Position numbers and translations under genes: made by a program. Under the pieces are notes generated by a model, which worked only from the letters and a program-made list of their open reading frames with translations, searched no databases and was not told where the DNA came from. Source: Yersinia intermedia (GTDB lineage Bacteria > Pseudomonadota > Gammaproteobacteria > Enterobacterales > Enterobacteriaceae). Taken from it: a DNA stretch of 64,000 bases. Where the stretch lies: assembly GCF_900635455.1 (NCBI RefSeq), contig NZ_LR134116.1:496001-560000 (forward strand), read 5' to 3'. Shown piece after piece: positions 9,021 to 21,444 of this stretch (its first letter is position 1; each line of letters begins with the position of its first letter).

Positions 9021-9647
9021 ATGTTTAAACGTTTACTTATGGTTGCGTTGCTGGTGGTAGCCCCACTGGCGAATGCTGTCGATCAAACAAACCCATATCG
9101 GATGATGGATGAAGCTGCGCAAAGAACATTTACACGCTTAAAAAACGAACAGCCTAAGATCAAACAGAACCCGGACTACCTGCGCACCATCGTACGCGAA
9201 GAATTGTTGCCATTTGTCCAAATCAAATATGCCGGTGCGTTGGTTCTGGGCAGCTATTATAAAGCGGCAACCCCTGCGCAACGCGAAGCGTACTTCAATG
9301 CTTTCAGTCAATATCTGGAACAAGCATACGGTCAGGCATTGGCACTGTACCACGGCCAAACTTACGATGTAGCACCAGACCAACCGCTGGGTGATGCCAA
9401 TATTATTGCTATCCGCGTGACCATCCTTGATCCAAACGGCCGCCCACCGGTGCGTTTAGACTTCCAATGGCGTAAAAATAGCCAAACCGGTAACTGGCAG
9501 GCGTATGACATGATAGCCGAAGGGGTGAGCATGATTAGCACCAAGCAAAATGAGTGGGCTTCTATCCTGCGTCAGCAAGGGGTTGATGGCCTGACTAAGC
9601 AGTTGTTGATCGCCGCGAAACAGCCTATTACGTTAGATAAAAAATAA
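9021..9647 (+). CDS. mlaC: Periplasmic phospholipid shuttle MlaC
   Basis: A 208-residue secreted protein with signal peptide [19 protein letters not shown]. It belongs to the Ttg2D/MlaC family, which carries phospholipid between the outer-membrane MlaA-porin complex and inner-membrane MlaFEDB. The AGGGG site sits just after the mlaD stop. MlaA is not in this window, as is usual. Confidence 0.96.
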   Translation: MFKRLLMVALLVVAPLANAVDQTNPYRMMDEAAQRTFTRLKNEQPKIKQNPDYLRTIVREELLPFVQIKYAGALVLGSYYKAATPAQREAYFNAFSQYLEQAYGQALALYHGQTYDVAPDQPLGDANIIAIRVTILDPNGRPPVRLDFQWRKNSQTGNWQAYDMIAEGVSMISTKQNEWASILRQQGVDGLTKQLLIAAKQPITLDKK

Positions 9648-9649
9648 TT

Positions 9650-9970
9650 ATGGCAGATAAACTAAGCTGGCACTCTGAGCACGAAACGCTGGTACTGCAA
9701 GGTGAACTGGATCGTGAAACGCTGCTACCACTTTGGCAGCAGCGTGAGGCGTTGTTGGCGGGTAAGACGCGTATTGATGTCAGCCAATTACAGCGTGTTG
9801 ATTCATCAGGCTTGGCATTGCTGGTGCACTTTCGTGAATTGCATTTTCTTCATGAACCTCAAAGCAAGCCAGGTGTCTCACTAATGATTACCGGTGTCAG
9901 TGACCGGCTATCTACACTGATTGAGCTGTACAACCTTCAGCAGATAATTCCAGTGGAAATGGCTCGTTAG
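9650..9970 (+). CDS. mlaB: STAS-domain regulatory subunit MlaB
   Basis: A 106-residue cytoplasmic STAS protein that binds MlaF and stabilises the transporter. The characteristic segment RIDVSQLQRVDSSGLALLVHF contains the conserved serine-serine-glycine loop. It starts 2 bp after mlaC and ends the mla operon, before a strong terminator. Confidence 0.95.
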   Translation: MADKLSWHSEHETLVLQGELDRETLLPLWQQREALLAGKTRIDVSQLQRVDSSGLALLVHFRELHFLHEPQSKPGVSLMITGVSDRLSTLIELYNLQQIIPVEMAR

Positions 9971-10028
9971 TTAAGCTGGCGGCTTTCTGTGTCGCCTATA
10001 CCAAAAGCTAAAAGCCAAAGATATTCAA

Positions 10029-10067
10029 AGGCCCCTGTGCGTAACAACGAAACAGGGGCTTTTCTTT
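10029..10067 (+). terminator. Rho-independent terminator of mlaFEDCB
   Basis: GCCCCTGT (10031-10038) pairs with ACAGGGGC (10052-10059) and is followed by TTTTCTTT. It lies 60 bp after mlaB. Confidence 0.9.
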
Positions 10068-10156
10068 AGTTTCGGAGCACGCCGTATTCCACTAATATGT
10101 TTGGCTGGCTATGCTTACCTTAAAAATAACGATCCTCTTAAAATAGAATGAATCTT

Positions 10157-10411
10157 ATGGATACTAACGAAATTAAAGACGTGCTGATGCAAGCATTAGC
10201 ATTACAAGAAGCGCATGTTACCGGTGATGGTAGCCACTTTCAGGTGATTGCTGTCGGTGAGTTATTTGCCGATATGAGCCGGGTGAAAAAACAGCAGGCT
10301 GTGTATGCGCCGTTGATGGAATATATCGCTGATAACCGTATTCATGCTTTATCGATTAAGGCTTATACGCCACAAGAGTGGCAACGGGATCGCAAACTAA
10401 ACGGCTTTTAA
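10157..10411 (+). CDS. ibaG: BolA-family iron-sulfur/acid-stress protein IbaG
   Basis: An 84-residue BolA/IbaG (YrbA) protein, thought to work with monothiol glutaredoxins in iron-sulfur handling and acid stress. The conserved core [18 protein letters not shown] and the C-terminal [15 protein letters not shown] are clear. I chose ATG 10157 (MDTNEIKDV), which gives the E. coli length; an in-frame ATG at 10148 is possible. Neither has a strong Shine-Dalgarno site. It precedes murA by 86 bp, the conserved arrangement. Confidence 0.92.
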   Translation: MDTNEIKDVLMQALALQEAHVTGDGSHFQVIAVGELFADMSRVKKQQAVYAPLMEYIADNRIHALSIKAYTPQEWQRDRKLNGF

Positions 10412-10482
10412 TGCTGTTGGCCCGTGAGCTGTTTAACGAAGCATCAACAGTTCTAAGGCGGGCAGTAAATTCGAATTGATAA

Positions 10483-11763
<1,281 letters not shown>

Positions 11764-11788
11764 ACCCGCTAAAACGCCAGAAAAACAG

Positions 11789-11822
11789 ATGCCAGCCGAT
11801 GATATCGTGCTGGCATTTTTTA
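11789..11822 (+). terminator. Rho-independent terminator of murA
   Basis: ATGCCAGC (11789-11796) and GCTGGCAT (11809-11816) form an 8-bp stem followed by a run of T. Confidence 0.9.
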
Positions 11823-11894
11823 TGGCTAAACGCTTCTTCCCTGTCGGCTCAAGAGCTGTTCGCTGCCTTTCTTGCCCGAATCTCAATATGACTA

Positions 11895-12989
11895 TTACGG
11901 TTGCGATGTTGCCTGATGGCCTAACACGGCATTTTGATCTAGCTCGCTGATGGTGATTTGTGCCGTCATTTGCTGACCGTTACGTAAAAATAAGATGGGG
12001 ATGGTGGTCCCAGGGCGGATTTCTGCTACCTGATCCATAGTTTCGATGACGGATGCCGCAGGTTTATTATTAACACTAAGAATGATATCGCCAATTTGCA
12101 GACCGGCATCTACCGCCGGGCCACGGGCTGATATGTCATTAACCTTAATCCCATGTACTCGATCCGTACTATTACCGCTGGCATTGAAGGGGGGATATTC
12201 TTCACCGGTAACTCCGATATAGCCGCGTATCACTCGCCCATCACGGATAAGTTTTTCCATCACTTTGGTCGCGAGCGCTGTCGGAATTGCAAAACCAATT
12301 CCTTCCGGTGTCTCGCCATTACTGCTCTTATCGAAGGACAGGGTGTTAATCCCCATCAGCTCGCCCAAGGTATTTACCAGCGCACCGCCAGAATTGCCCT
12401 GATTGATTGAGGCATCGGTTTGAAGGAAGTTTTGCCGCCCAGAATCACTTAAACCAATACGCCCAGTGGCGCTGATAATCCCTTGGGTGACGGTCTGACC
12501 AAGGTTATAAGGATTACCAATTGCCAGCACTACATCACCGATATGGGGTGCACGATTAATATTAATTGGGATCACGGGTAGGTTTACGGCATCAATTTTG
12601 AGTACTGCTAAATCAGTTAAGCCATCGGAGCCAACCAGCAACGCCTCAGATATACGGCCATTTTGTAGCGCCACAATGATCTGTTCAGCATTATTGATAA
12701 CGTGCTTGTTGGTCAGGATATATCCCTTATCACTCATGATAACGCCAGAACCCAATGTGCGAATAGCTAGCCCATCTTGGGTAGAGCTTAGGCTACGGTT
12801 ATACACATTAACCACCGCAGGAGCGGCTCTGCGCACTGCCTGGTTATAACTGGCGGGAACTTCTTCACTTATGCTATCGCTCTTGCCGGAAAAGAAATGG
12901 CCTGGGCTACGGAGCATAGGCATTGCGACCAGCAATAGACCGGCAACAATTAGCCCCAAAATAATAGAACGCAATAGCTTAAGAAACAT
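11895..12989 (-). CDS. degS: Inner-membrane stress-sensor protease DegS
   Basis: The 364-residue serine protease is anchored by an N-terminal helix (about residues 4-25). It cleaves anti-sigma factor RseA when its PDZ domain binds unfolded porin C termini, which starts the sigma-E response. The triad is seen in TNKHVINN (His), LTDLAVLK (Asp) and NQGNSGGAL (Ser). One PDZ domain follows at about 255-345, with the GPAVDAGLQIGDIILSVN segment. I chose ATG 12989 (MFLKLLRS) by homology; the frame is open to 13076, which would place 29 residues before the anchor. It follows degQ. Confidence 0.95.
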   Translation of the reverse strand: MFLKLLRSIILGLIVAGLLLVAMPMLRSPGHFFSGKSDSISEEVPASYNQAVRRAAPAVVNVYNRSLSSTQDGLAIRTLGSGVIMSDKGYILTNKHVINNAEQIIVALQNGRISEALLVGSDGLTDLAVLKIDAVNLPVIPININRAPHIGDVVLAIGNPYNLGQTVTQGIISATGRIGLSDSGRQNFLQTDASINQGNSGGALVNTLGELMGINTLSFDKSSNGETPEGIGFAIPTALATKVMEKLIRDGRVIRGYIGVTGEEYPPFNASGNSTDRVHGIKVNDISARGPAVDAGLQIGDIILSVNNKPAASVIETMDQVAEIRPGTTIPILFLRNGQQMTAQITISELDQNAVLGHQATSQP

Positions 12990-13039
12990 GAGGTGTAAGG
13001 CGTAAATGAATAGATGACAGGAGGATAGCATGAGTTTGG

Positions 13040-13064
13040 CGGACACAGCATTGTGCTGTGTCCG
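13040..13064. other. Perfect 11-bp hairpin between degQ and degS
   Basis: CGGACACAGCA and TGCTGTGTCCG flank a TTG loop. On the plus strand it is followed by ATTTTT, but no plus-strand gene ends here. On the degQ-degS coding strand no T run follows. It may act as an mRNA processing or attenuation structure between the two protease genes. Confidence 0.7.
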
Positions 13065-13077
13065 ATTTTTCTGCAAA

Positions 13078-14451
13078 TTAGCGTATTAACAGGTAAATAT
13101 TCTCTTCACCACGCACAATATTCAGTGCAATTACCGCCGGTTTTGCGTCAAGAGCTTTACGCAACTGAGTAATATCCTGAACCCGGACACGGTTTACCGC
13201 AATAATTACATCATCTTTCTGTAAACCAGATTGCGCAGCAGGTGAGCCTTTGGTCACGCTCTCAACTTTGATCCCCTTGCTGCCACCTTTAATTTCGCCA
13301 TTGCTCAGGGATGCGCCCTGCAATGAGGCTGATAAGGTTTCTGCACTGGTTGATGTCGGGCTGCTGTTTTCCAGTGTTACGGTAACTTCAAGCGGCTTCC
13401 CATCGCGCAGCAAGCCAACTTTAATGGCTTTACCTGGCCCTGTGGTACCCACTTTGGCGCGCAACTCAGCAAAACTACTGATTGGTTTACCTTCCACGGA
13501 AACCAGCACATCACCGGCTTTGATACCCGCTTTAGCAGCGGCTGATTTTGGCAACACTTCGCTGACAAAAGCACCACGCTGAGCATCAATATTAAAGGCT
13601 TTTGCCATGTCAGCGGTCATTTCGCTGCCACGAATCCCCAACAGCCCGCGTTTTACTTCGCCAAACTCAATCAACTGCTGACTGAGGCTCTGTGCCATGT
13701 TACTTGGAATAGCAAAACCTATACCAATATTGCCGCCGCCTGGGGCCAAGATTGCGGTGTTAATCCCAATCAATTCGCCATTGAGGTTAACCAGTGCACC
13801 ACCAGAGTTACCCCGGTTGATGGAGGCATCTGTCTGGATAAAGTTTTCCAATCCTTCCAGATTTAAGCCACTCCGCCCCAAGGCTGAAATAATCCCGGAG
13901 GTGGCTGTTTGCCCCAAGCCAAATGGATTACCAACAGCAACGGCAAAATCCCCCACCCGCAGGTTATCGGAGTCGGCCATTTTAATCGCAGTCAGATTTT
14001 TGGCATCGGTTAACTGCAATAACGCGATATCGGTTTGTTCATCTCGTCCAAGCAGTTTCGCATCATATTCACGGCCATCATTGAGCTGAACACGAATTTT
14101 ATCCGCATTATTGATAACGTGATTATTCGTTAGTACGTAGCCTTTTTCGGCATTAATGATAACGCCAGAACCTAACCCCTCGAATGGGCGGTTGCTTTCT
14201 TTACCGGTTGGCGCATTCGGGCCAAAGAAAAATTTGAACTCTTCTGGTAAACGTTGCTGCTGTACCTGTGTTCCTGAAACATGAACACTGACGACGGCGG
14301 GCAAAACTTTTTCCAGCATCGGTGCCAGGCTAGGGACTGCCTGCCCGGCTACTGCCGCTGGGAGAGCTGCTGCGTTCACCATTGGAACAGACGCGAGACC
14401 TAAGCCGACACTCAATGCCAGCGCACTAAGAAGTAATGACTTTTTCTTCAT
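13078..14451 (-). CDS. degQ: Periplasmic serine protease/chaperone DegQ
   Basis: A 457-residue HtrA-family protease with signal peptide MKKKSLLLSALALSVGLGLA. The catalytic triad lies in TNNHVINN, QTDIALLQ and NRGNSGGALV. Two PDZ domains follow: one with the GIRGSEMTADMAKAF segment, and the last ending in IVRGEENIYLLIR. The ATG at 14451 gives the E. coli DegQ start; an in-frame ATG at 14469 would add six residues. It lacks the long Q-linker that distinguishes DegP. It lies 88 bp upstream of degS. Confidence 0.95.
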   Translation of the reverse strand: MKKKSLLLSALALSVGLGLASVPMVNAAALPAAVAGQAVPSLAPMLEKVLPAVVSVHVSGTQVQQQRLPEEFKFFFGPNAPTGKESNRPFEGLGSGVIINAEKGYVLTNNHVINNADKIRVQLNDGREYDAKLLGRDEQTDIALLQLTDAKNLTAIKMADSDNLRVGDFAVAVGNPFGLGQTATSGIISALGRSGLNLEGLENFIQTDASINRGNSGGALVNLNGELIGINTAILAPGGGNIGIGFAIPSNMAQSLSQQLIEFGEVKRGLLGIRGSEMTADMAKAFNIDAQRGAFVSEVLPKSAAAKAGIKAGDVLVSVEGKPISSFAELRAKVGTTGPGKAIKVGLLRDGKPLEVTVTLENSSPTSTSAETLSASLQGASLSNGEIKGGSKGIKVESVTKGSPAAQSGLQKDDVIIAVNRVRVQDITQLRKALDAKPAVIALNIVRGEENIYLLIR

Positions 14452-14719
14452 TGATTTAAACTCTCTCAATACCTAACGGTGAATGAATAGGATGGATGGC
14501 TGTTACAGGCCCGTTGCAAATTAAGACTCTGGCTAAGCTAAAAAATTCACTTATTTCAAAAGGCTACTGCTGTCCTAAATATAAGCATCCTAAGATATGC
14601 TTGATATAAGGTTCGCTATGAAGCAATTCAAGGAGAGGTAAGTATAGAAGTGTAAATGTGCTGACTACGGCAGTATGAGGAACACCCCACCGTAGTCAGT
14701 ATGATAGCTAAGCGCGTGC

Positions 14720-15124
14720 TTAATCGCGGGTCTGATGCTCCGGGCGTAATAACCCCGATGCGCCTTCAGAGTAATCCCGAGGTGGCATTTTAACCGGTGC
14801 CTGATCGTTATCGGCTTCAGATTCAGTCAGACGGTAGCGGAACGGGTTATCTTGCAGTGGCAAGTCCGGTAATAAATTATTGGAGCTTTTCGCCATATGC
14901 TGATAAAGCTGGCGATAGTCGCGAGCCATATTATCCAACAACTCAGCACTGCGGGCGAAATGCCCAACCAGTTCCTGACGGTACTCTTCCAAGTCTGTTT
15001 TGCTCTTCTCCAGCTCATTTTGCAGCACTTGCTGCTGACGCAATTTGCGGTTGCCAAAGCGCATAGCTACCGCGCCAATCACGATACCAACAACCAACCC
15101 AATAAGCGCATACTCCCAGGTCAT
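14720..15124 (-). CDS. zapG: Z-ring-associated inner-membrane protein ZapG (YhcB)
   Basis: A 134-residue protein with one N-terminal membrane helix (residues 4-21, EYALIGLVVGIVIGAVAM) followed by a long charged coiled coil (about 25-95) and a disordered tail. YhcB/ZapG is reported to link division and envelope synthesis. It lies between degQ and the divergent zapE, as in E. coli. Confidence 0.93.
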   Translation of the reverse strand: MTWEYALIGLVVGIVIGAVAMRFGNRKLRQQQVLQNELEKSKTDLEEYRQELVGHFARSAELLDNMARDYRQLYQHMAKSSNNLLPDLPLQDNPFRYRLTESEADNDQAPVKMPPRDYSEGASGLLRPEHQTRD

Positions 15125-15347
15125 GGTGACTCCTTTTTTGACTTCATTGTTCAGCAGGACTTTTTCACTTAATAATACCCACTATAACCGTTAACCTTGT
15201 CTGAGTGGAATCCTGATACAACTTTGCTTATGGTTATCAGGCTTTCTTCGCAGTGACAGTGTCGGTAAATGCGGCGATTGCCCGATAAATCAGCAATAAA
15301 GTACCGCAAAAAGTAGATAACTATTTTATCAGGGATTGTTGATAAAC

Positions 15348-16475
15348 ATGCAACCAACTACACCTACAGCACTTTACCAGCAGGCACTCGCTGCTGGCGA
15401 CTATCAACCGGATGAGGTACAACGGCGTGCAGTAGCACGGCTGGACACACTTTATCAGGAACTAAACCAACGTCAGAGCGCACGGCCTGTGAACACCAGT
15501 CTGCGTGGGCGATTGAACCGTTTGATTGGCCGTGCAGCACCACGGGCCTCGATTCGCCCAGCCCAGGGGCTATATATGTGGGGCGGTGTTGGGCGGGGTA
15601 AAACCTGGCTGATGGATCTGTTTTTCCACAGTTTGCCGGGCGAGCGCAAGCTTCGGCTGCACTTTCATCGTTTTATGTTGCGGGTACACCAAGAACTGAC
15701 CGAGTTGCAAGGCCATGAAAATCCATTGGAAATTATTGCCGACGGTTTCAAAACACAGACTGATGTGCTGTGTTTTGATGAGTTCTTTGTCTCGGATATT
15801 ACTGATGCCATGTTACTGGCGACATTGCTGGAGGCACTCTTTGCCAGAGGTATCACGCTGGTTGCCACCTCCAATATTCCGCCGGATAATTTGTATCATA
15901 ATGGGTTACAGCGTGCCCGTTTCTTGCCAGCCATTGAATTGATTAAACAGTATTGCGATGTGATGAACGTCGATGCCGGCATTGACTATCGCTTGCGTAC
16001 CCTGACTCAGGCAAATCTTTACCTGACGCCATTGAATCCACAAACTGAACAGGCGATGGACGATATTTTTATCAAACTGGCCGGTAAAGAGGGGGAGCGG
16101 GCGCCAATACTGGAAGTCAACCATCGGCCATTGCCTGCTATTTGCTCAGCCCAAGGCGTTTTGGCGGTGGATTTCCATACATTATGTGAAGAAGCCCGCA
16201 GCCAGTTGGATTACATTGCTCTGTCCAAGCTCTATCACACGGTGTTACTGCACAACGTCCACCGTATGGAGACGCGCGATGAGAATACTGCCAGGCGTTT
16301 TCTGGCACTGGTGGATGAATTTTATGAACGGCGGGTAAAATTGATTATTGCGGCAGAAGTATCAATGTTTGATATTTATTGCGGCGAGCGCCTTAAATTT
16401 GAGTATCAACGCTGTTTATCGCGGTTACAAGAGATGCAAAGTGAAGAGTATCTCTCTTTACCGCATCTGCCATAG
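15348..16475 (+). CDS. zapE: Cell-division ATPase ZapE
   Basis: A 375-residue AFG1-like ATPase that associates with the Z ring during constriction. Walker A is GGVGRGKTWLMDLF, Walker B is VLCFDEFFVSD, and sensor region LVATSN follows. The only ATG fitting E. coli ZapE is 15348; AGGGA at 15331-15335 is rather far. It is transcribed divergently from zapG. Confidence 0.95.
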   Translation: MQPTTPTALYQQALAAGDYQPDEVQRRAVARLDTLYQELNQRQSARPVNTSLRGRLNRLIGRAAPRASIRPAQGLYMWGGVGRGKTWLMDLFFHSLPGERKLRLHFHRFMLRVHQELTELQGHENPLEIIADGFKTQTDVLCFDEFFVSDITDAMLLATLLEALFARGITLVATSNIPPDNLYHNGLQRARFLPAIELIKQYCDVMNVDAGIDYRLRTLTQANLYLTPLNPQTEQAMDDIFIKLAGKEGERAPILEVNHRPLPAICSAQGVLAVDFHTLCEEARSQLDYIALSKLYHTVLLHNVHRMETRDENTARRFLALVDEFYERRVKLIIAAEVSMFDIYCGERLKFEYQRCLSRLQEMQSEEYLSLPHLP

Positions 16476-17628
<1,153 letters not shown>

Positions 17629-17660
17629 TTTTTTGCCTTTACGGCATCAGATTGATGGTA

Positions 17661-17688
17661 AAAACCCGGTGTCTCACCGGGTTTTTTT
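17661..17688 (+). terminator. Rho-independent terminator of rplM-rpsI
   Basis: AACCCGGTG and CACCGGGTT form a 9-bp stem with loop TCT, followed by a run of T. Confidence 0.92.
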
Positions 17689-18001
17689 ATGCCTGAAAAA
17701 CGCCTTTCCACCACAGCACATATTATATTTTCGTTGCTAAACCGTTGTCTGATAAACAATTAATCACGAAATCGTAGCAGCATCCCCACAAAACATGCAA
17801 AATCTGGTAAACTATCACCCACTTTTGTGCCTGTTCGGCGAACTGTTGGTGTCTGTATATCTCCCTGGCTGAATGACTATCTCGACCAAGGCTTATTACG
17901 GCAACAGATGTCGAGATGACGAACCGGCGGTAAAACGACTCAGGATAGCAACCTAACCGTGGGCTATTCGCACTGTTTTCTAGATAATCTTGGAGGTTTT
18001 C
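17689..18001 (+). promoter_or_regulatory. Region upstream of sspA
   Basis: About 310 bp without a credible gene. It should contain the sspAB promoter. GGTAAACTAT near 17806-17815 is a possible -10, but no convincing -35 is visible. GGAGG immediately upstream of the sspA ATG is a strong ribosome-binding site. Confidence 0.35.
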
Positions 18002-18643
18002 ATGGCTGTCGCTGCCAACAAACGTTCGGTAATGACGCTGTTTTCCGGCCCGACCGACATTTTTAGCCATCAAGTACGTATCGTACTGGCGGAGAAAGGT
18101 GTCAGTGTTGAGATTGAGCAGGTTGAAGCTGGCAATCTGCCGCAGGACCTGATTGACCTCAATCCCTACCAGACCGTCCCTACTTTGGTTGATCGCGAGC
18201 TAACACTGTATGAATCCCGCATTATCATGGAGTATTTGGATGAGCGTTTCCCTCACCCTCCGTTGATGCCGGTATACCCTGTTGCTCGTGGTAGCAGTCG
18301 TTTGATGATGAATCGCATCGAGAAAGACTGGTATTCCCTGATGCATAAGATCGAACAAGGCAATGCACAGGAAGCTGAAGCAGCCCGCAGACAGCTACGT
18401 GAAGCTCTGTTGTCTATCGCGCCGGTATTTAATGAAATGCCTTTCTTTATGAGCGAAGAATTCAGTTTGGTCGATTGCTATTTAGCTCCGCTATTGTGGC
18501 GTTTGCCAGTATTAGGCATTGAGTTAATCGGTGCTGGCTCTAAAGAGTTGAAAGGTTATATGACTCGTGTGTTTGAGCGTGATGCATTCCTGGCTTCTCT
18601 GACTGAAGCTGAACGTGAAATGCACCTGAAAACCCGAGGTTAA
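18002..18643 (+). CDS. sspA: Stringent starvation protein A
   Basis: A 213-residue GST-fold protein that binds RNA polymerase and alters transcription in stationary phase and acid stress. In Yersinia and relatives it also affects virulence gene expression. The N-terminal thioredoxin-like part (SGPTDIFSHQVRIVLAEKGV) and the surface-pocket PHPPLMPVYPVARG are conserved. ATG 18002 (MAVAANKRS) is preceded by GGAGG. Confidence 0.97.
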   Translation: MAVAANKRSVMTLFSGPTDIFSHQVRIVLAEKGVSVEIEQVEAGNLPQDLIDLNPYQTVPTLVDRELTLYESRIIMEYLDERFPHPPLMPVYPVARGSSRLMMNRIEKDWYSLMHKIEQGNAQEAEAARRQLREALLSIAPVFNEMPFFMSEEFSLVDCYLAPLLWRLPVLGIELIGAGSKELKGYMTRVFERDAFLASLTEAEREMHLKTRG

Positions 18644-18648
18644 TTGTT

Positions 18649-19164
18649 ATGGAGATGTCGGATATGTCTCCGCGCCGTCCCTATCTGTTGCGCGCATTTT
18701 ACGAGTGGTTGATTGATAATCAACTGACTCCGCATCTGGTTGTGGATGTCACCCGGCCGGGTGTTTCAGTGCCGATGGAATTTGCTCGTGATGGGCAAAT
18801 TGTATTGAATGTAGCACCACGTGCCGTGGGTAATTTGGAATTGGGTAACGACGAGGTAAGTTTCAATGCCCGTTTTGGTGGCGTTCCTCGTCAAGTTACC
18901 GTGCCGATGGCTGCAGTAATGGCTATCTATGCGCGTGAAAACGGTTCTGGCACTATGTTTGAGCCTGAAGAGGCTTACGATTCTGATGTCGATGGTAATT
19001 TTGAGGCTTTCGAAGAGGAAGGCAGCGAGACGGCATCGGCTGAGAACCTGACATTAGTCACGGGTGATACTCTGGTGTCACAAGACGACAGTCATTCACC
19101 AGATGATGAGCCACCAAAACCGCCACGTAGCGGTGGTCGCCCAGCATTGCGGGTTGTTAAGTAA
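18649..19164 (+). CDS. sspB: ClpXP adaptor SspB
   Basis: A 171-residue adaptor that delivers ssrA-tagged proteins to ClpXP. The folded domain (about 1-110, RRPYLLRAFYEWL to IYARENGSGTMFEPE) is followed by a flexible acidic linker. The C-terminal ClpX-binding tail RPALRVVK ends the protein. The linker is longer than average for the family. It follows sspA by 5 bp. Confidence 0.97.
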   Translation: MEMSDMSPRRPYLLRAFYEWLIDNQLTPHLVVDVTRPGVSVPMEFARDGQIVLNVAPRAVGNLELGNDEVSFNARFGGVPRQVTVPMAAVMAIYARENGSGTMFEPEEAYDSDVDGNFEAFEEEGSETASAENLTLVTGDTLVSQDDSHSPDDEPPKPPRSGGRPALRVVK

Positions 19165-19206
19165 CAAACCACTCTGTTGTCTTGCGCAAAGCGTTACCAT
19201 ACCCAT

Positions 19207-19230
19207 TAAGGGCGGCATTAGCCGCCCTTA
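19207..19230. terminator. Bidirectional-type terminator after sspB
   Basis: TAAGGGCGGC and GCCGCCCTTA form a 10-bp stem with loop ATTA. It sits between the convergent sspB and the unknown gene at 19255. Confidence 0.85.
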
Positions 19231-19254
19231 TTATTTCTGCCAAATAACCAATCA

Positions 19255-19740
19255 TTAAGACAGTTTTTTCAACTCGGCCAGACAGCTATCTCGCTGGCTC
19301 ATCATATCGCTATTTCTGATAGTCGATAAGGTATGAGTGGCGCGTTGTTGGAAGCTGGCTTTGGCAGCACTGTCTTTGACATCTGCCGGTGCGGTACAAA
19401 TCTCTGATAATGTCAGTGATTTACTGTCGCTCACCGCTTTTAATACTGCTGCCGGGTTATAAATCAGCGCAGAAGAGAGTGCTGATTTCACCCCAGCAGT
19501 GAAATTTGCATTACCGGCATCGGCCAGTTTAGGGGCCATGGCAATCCAGTTGTCATCACCCAGCTTAATATTATTCTCTACCGCAGGCAGTTGCCCAGCC
19601 TTTGCCAGTTCGGCTACCACAGCGCGCGCACCACGCGCCTCAATATTGTAACCAACTTCTTGATAATTCAAAGACATAGCCAATGCACTGCTGCTGATTG
19701 CCAGCAATCCGCCAGCAATAAAAAGTAAGTGAGATTTCAT
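19255..19740 (-). CDS. Small secreted protein of unknown function
   Basis: A 161-residue product that I do not recognise. It begins with a clear signal peptide (MKSHLLFIAGGLLAISSSALA), so it is probably periplasmic or exported. The mature part is mostly helical. It has two cysteines (in SEICTAPAD and RDSCLAEL), which could form one disulfide. ATG 19740 has a good AAAGGA site; the frame is open upstream to 19839 but those codons do not look coding. It occupies the place downstream of gltD where E. coli has gltF, but I see no clear similarity to GltF. Confidence 0.75.
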   Translation of the reverse strand: MKSHLLFIAGGLLAISSSALAMSLNYQEVGYNIEARGARAVVAELAKAGQLPAVENNIKLGDDNWIAMAPKLADAGNANFTAGVKSALSSALIYNPAAVLKAVSDSKSLTLSEICTAPADVKDSAAKASFQQRATHTLSTIRNSDMMSQRDSCLAELKKLS

Positions 19741-19960
19741 AACAGATAATCCTTTATTTAAAACAAGGCGTAATAATAAGGCTGGCCATGAGGTCAGGCC
19801 AAAAAGCATAGATACAGAAAGTATAAGTACAGAAAGCATAAAACCTATTTGGACTCGGCCTTTACTATAGCGCCTCAGCTATAAAATGCTGCAAATAAGG
19901 TGGTTGAGATTGTTACAAAATCTTGAACTGAAGTGGATGTGCGTGGAAAAAAAACAGTAA

Positions 19961-19984
19961 AAAGGGCTGGATAACCAGCCCTTT
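19961..19984 (-). terminator. Rho-independent terminator of gltBD
   Basis: AAAGGGCTGG and CCAGCCCTTT form a 10-bp stem with a 4-base loop. On the minus strand a T-rich tract with eight consecutive T follows. Confidence 0.88.
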
Positions 19985-20016
19985 AGCGTTACGTTTATGG
20001 CAGGATACTTTTACTG

Positions 20017-21444
<1,428 letters not shown>

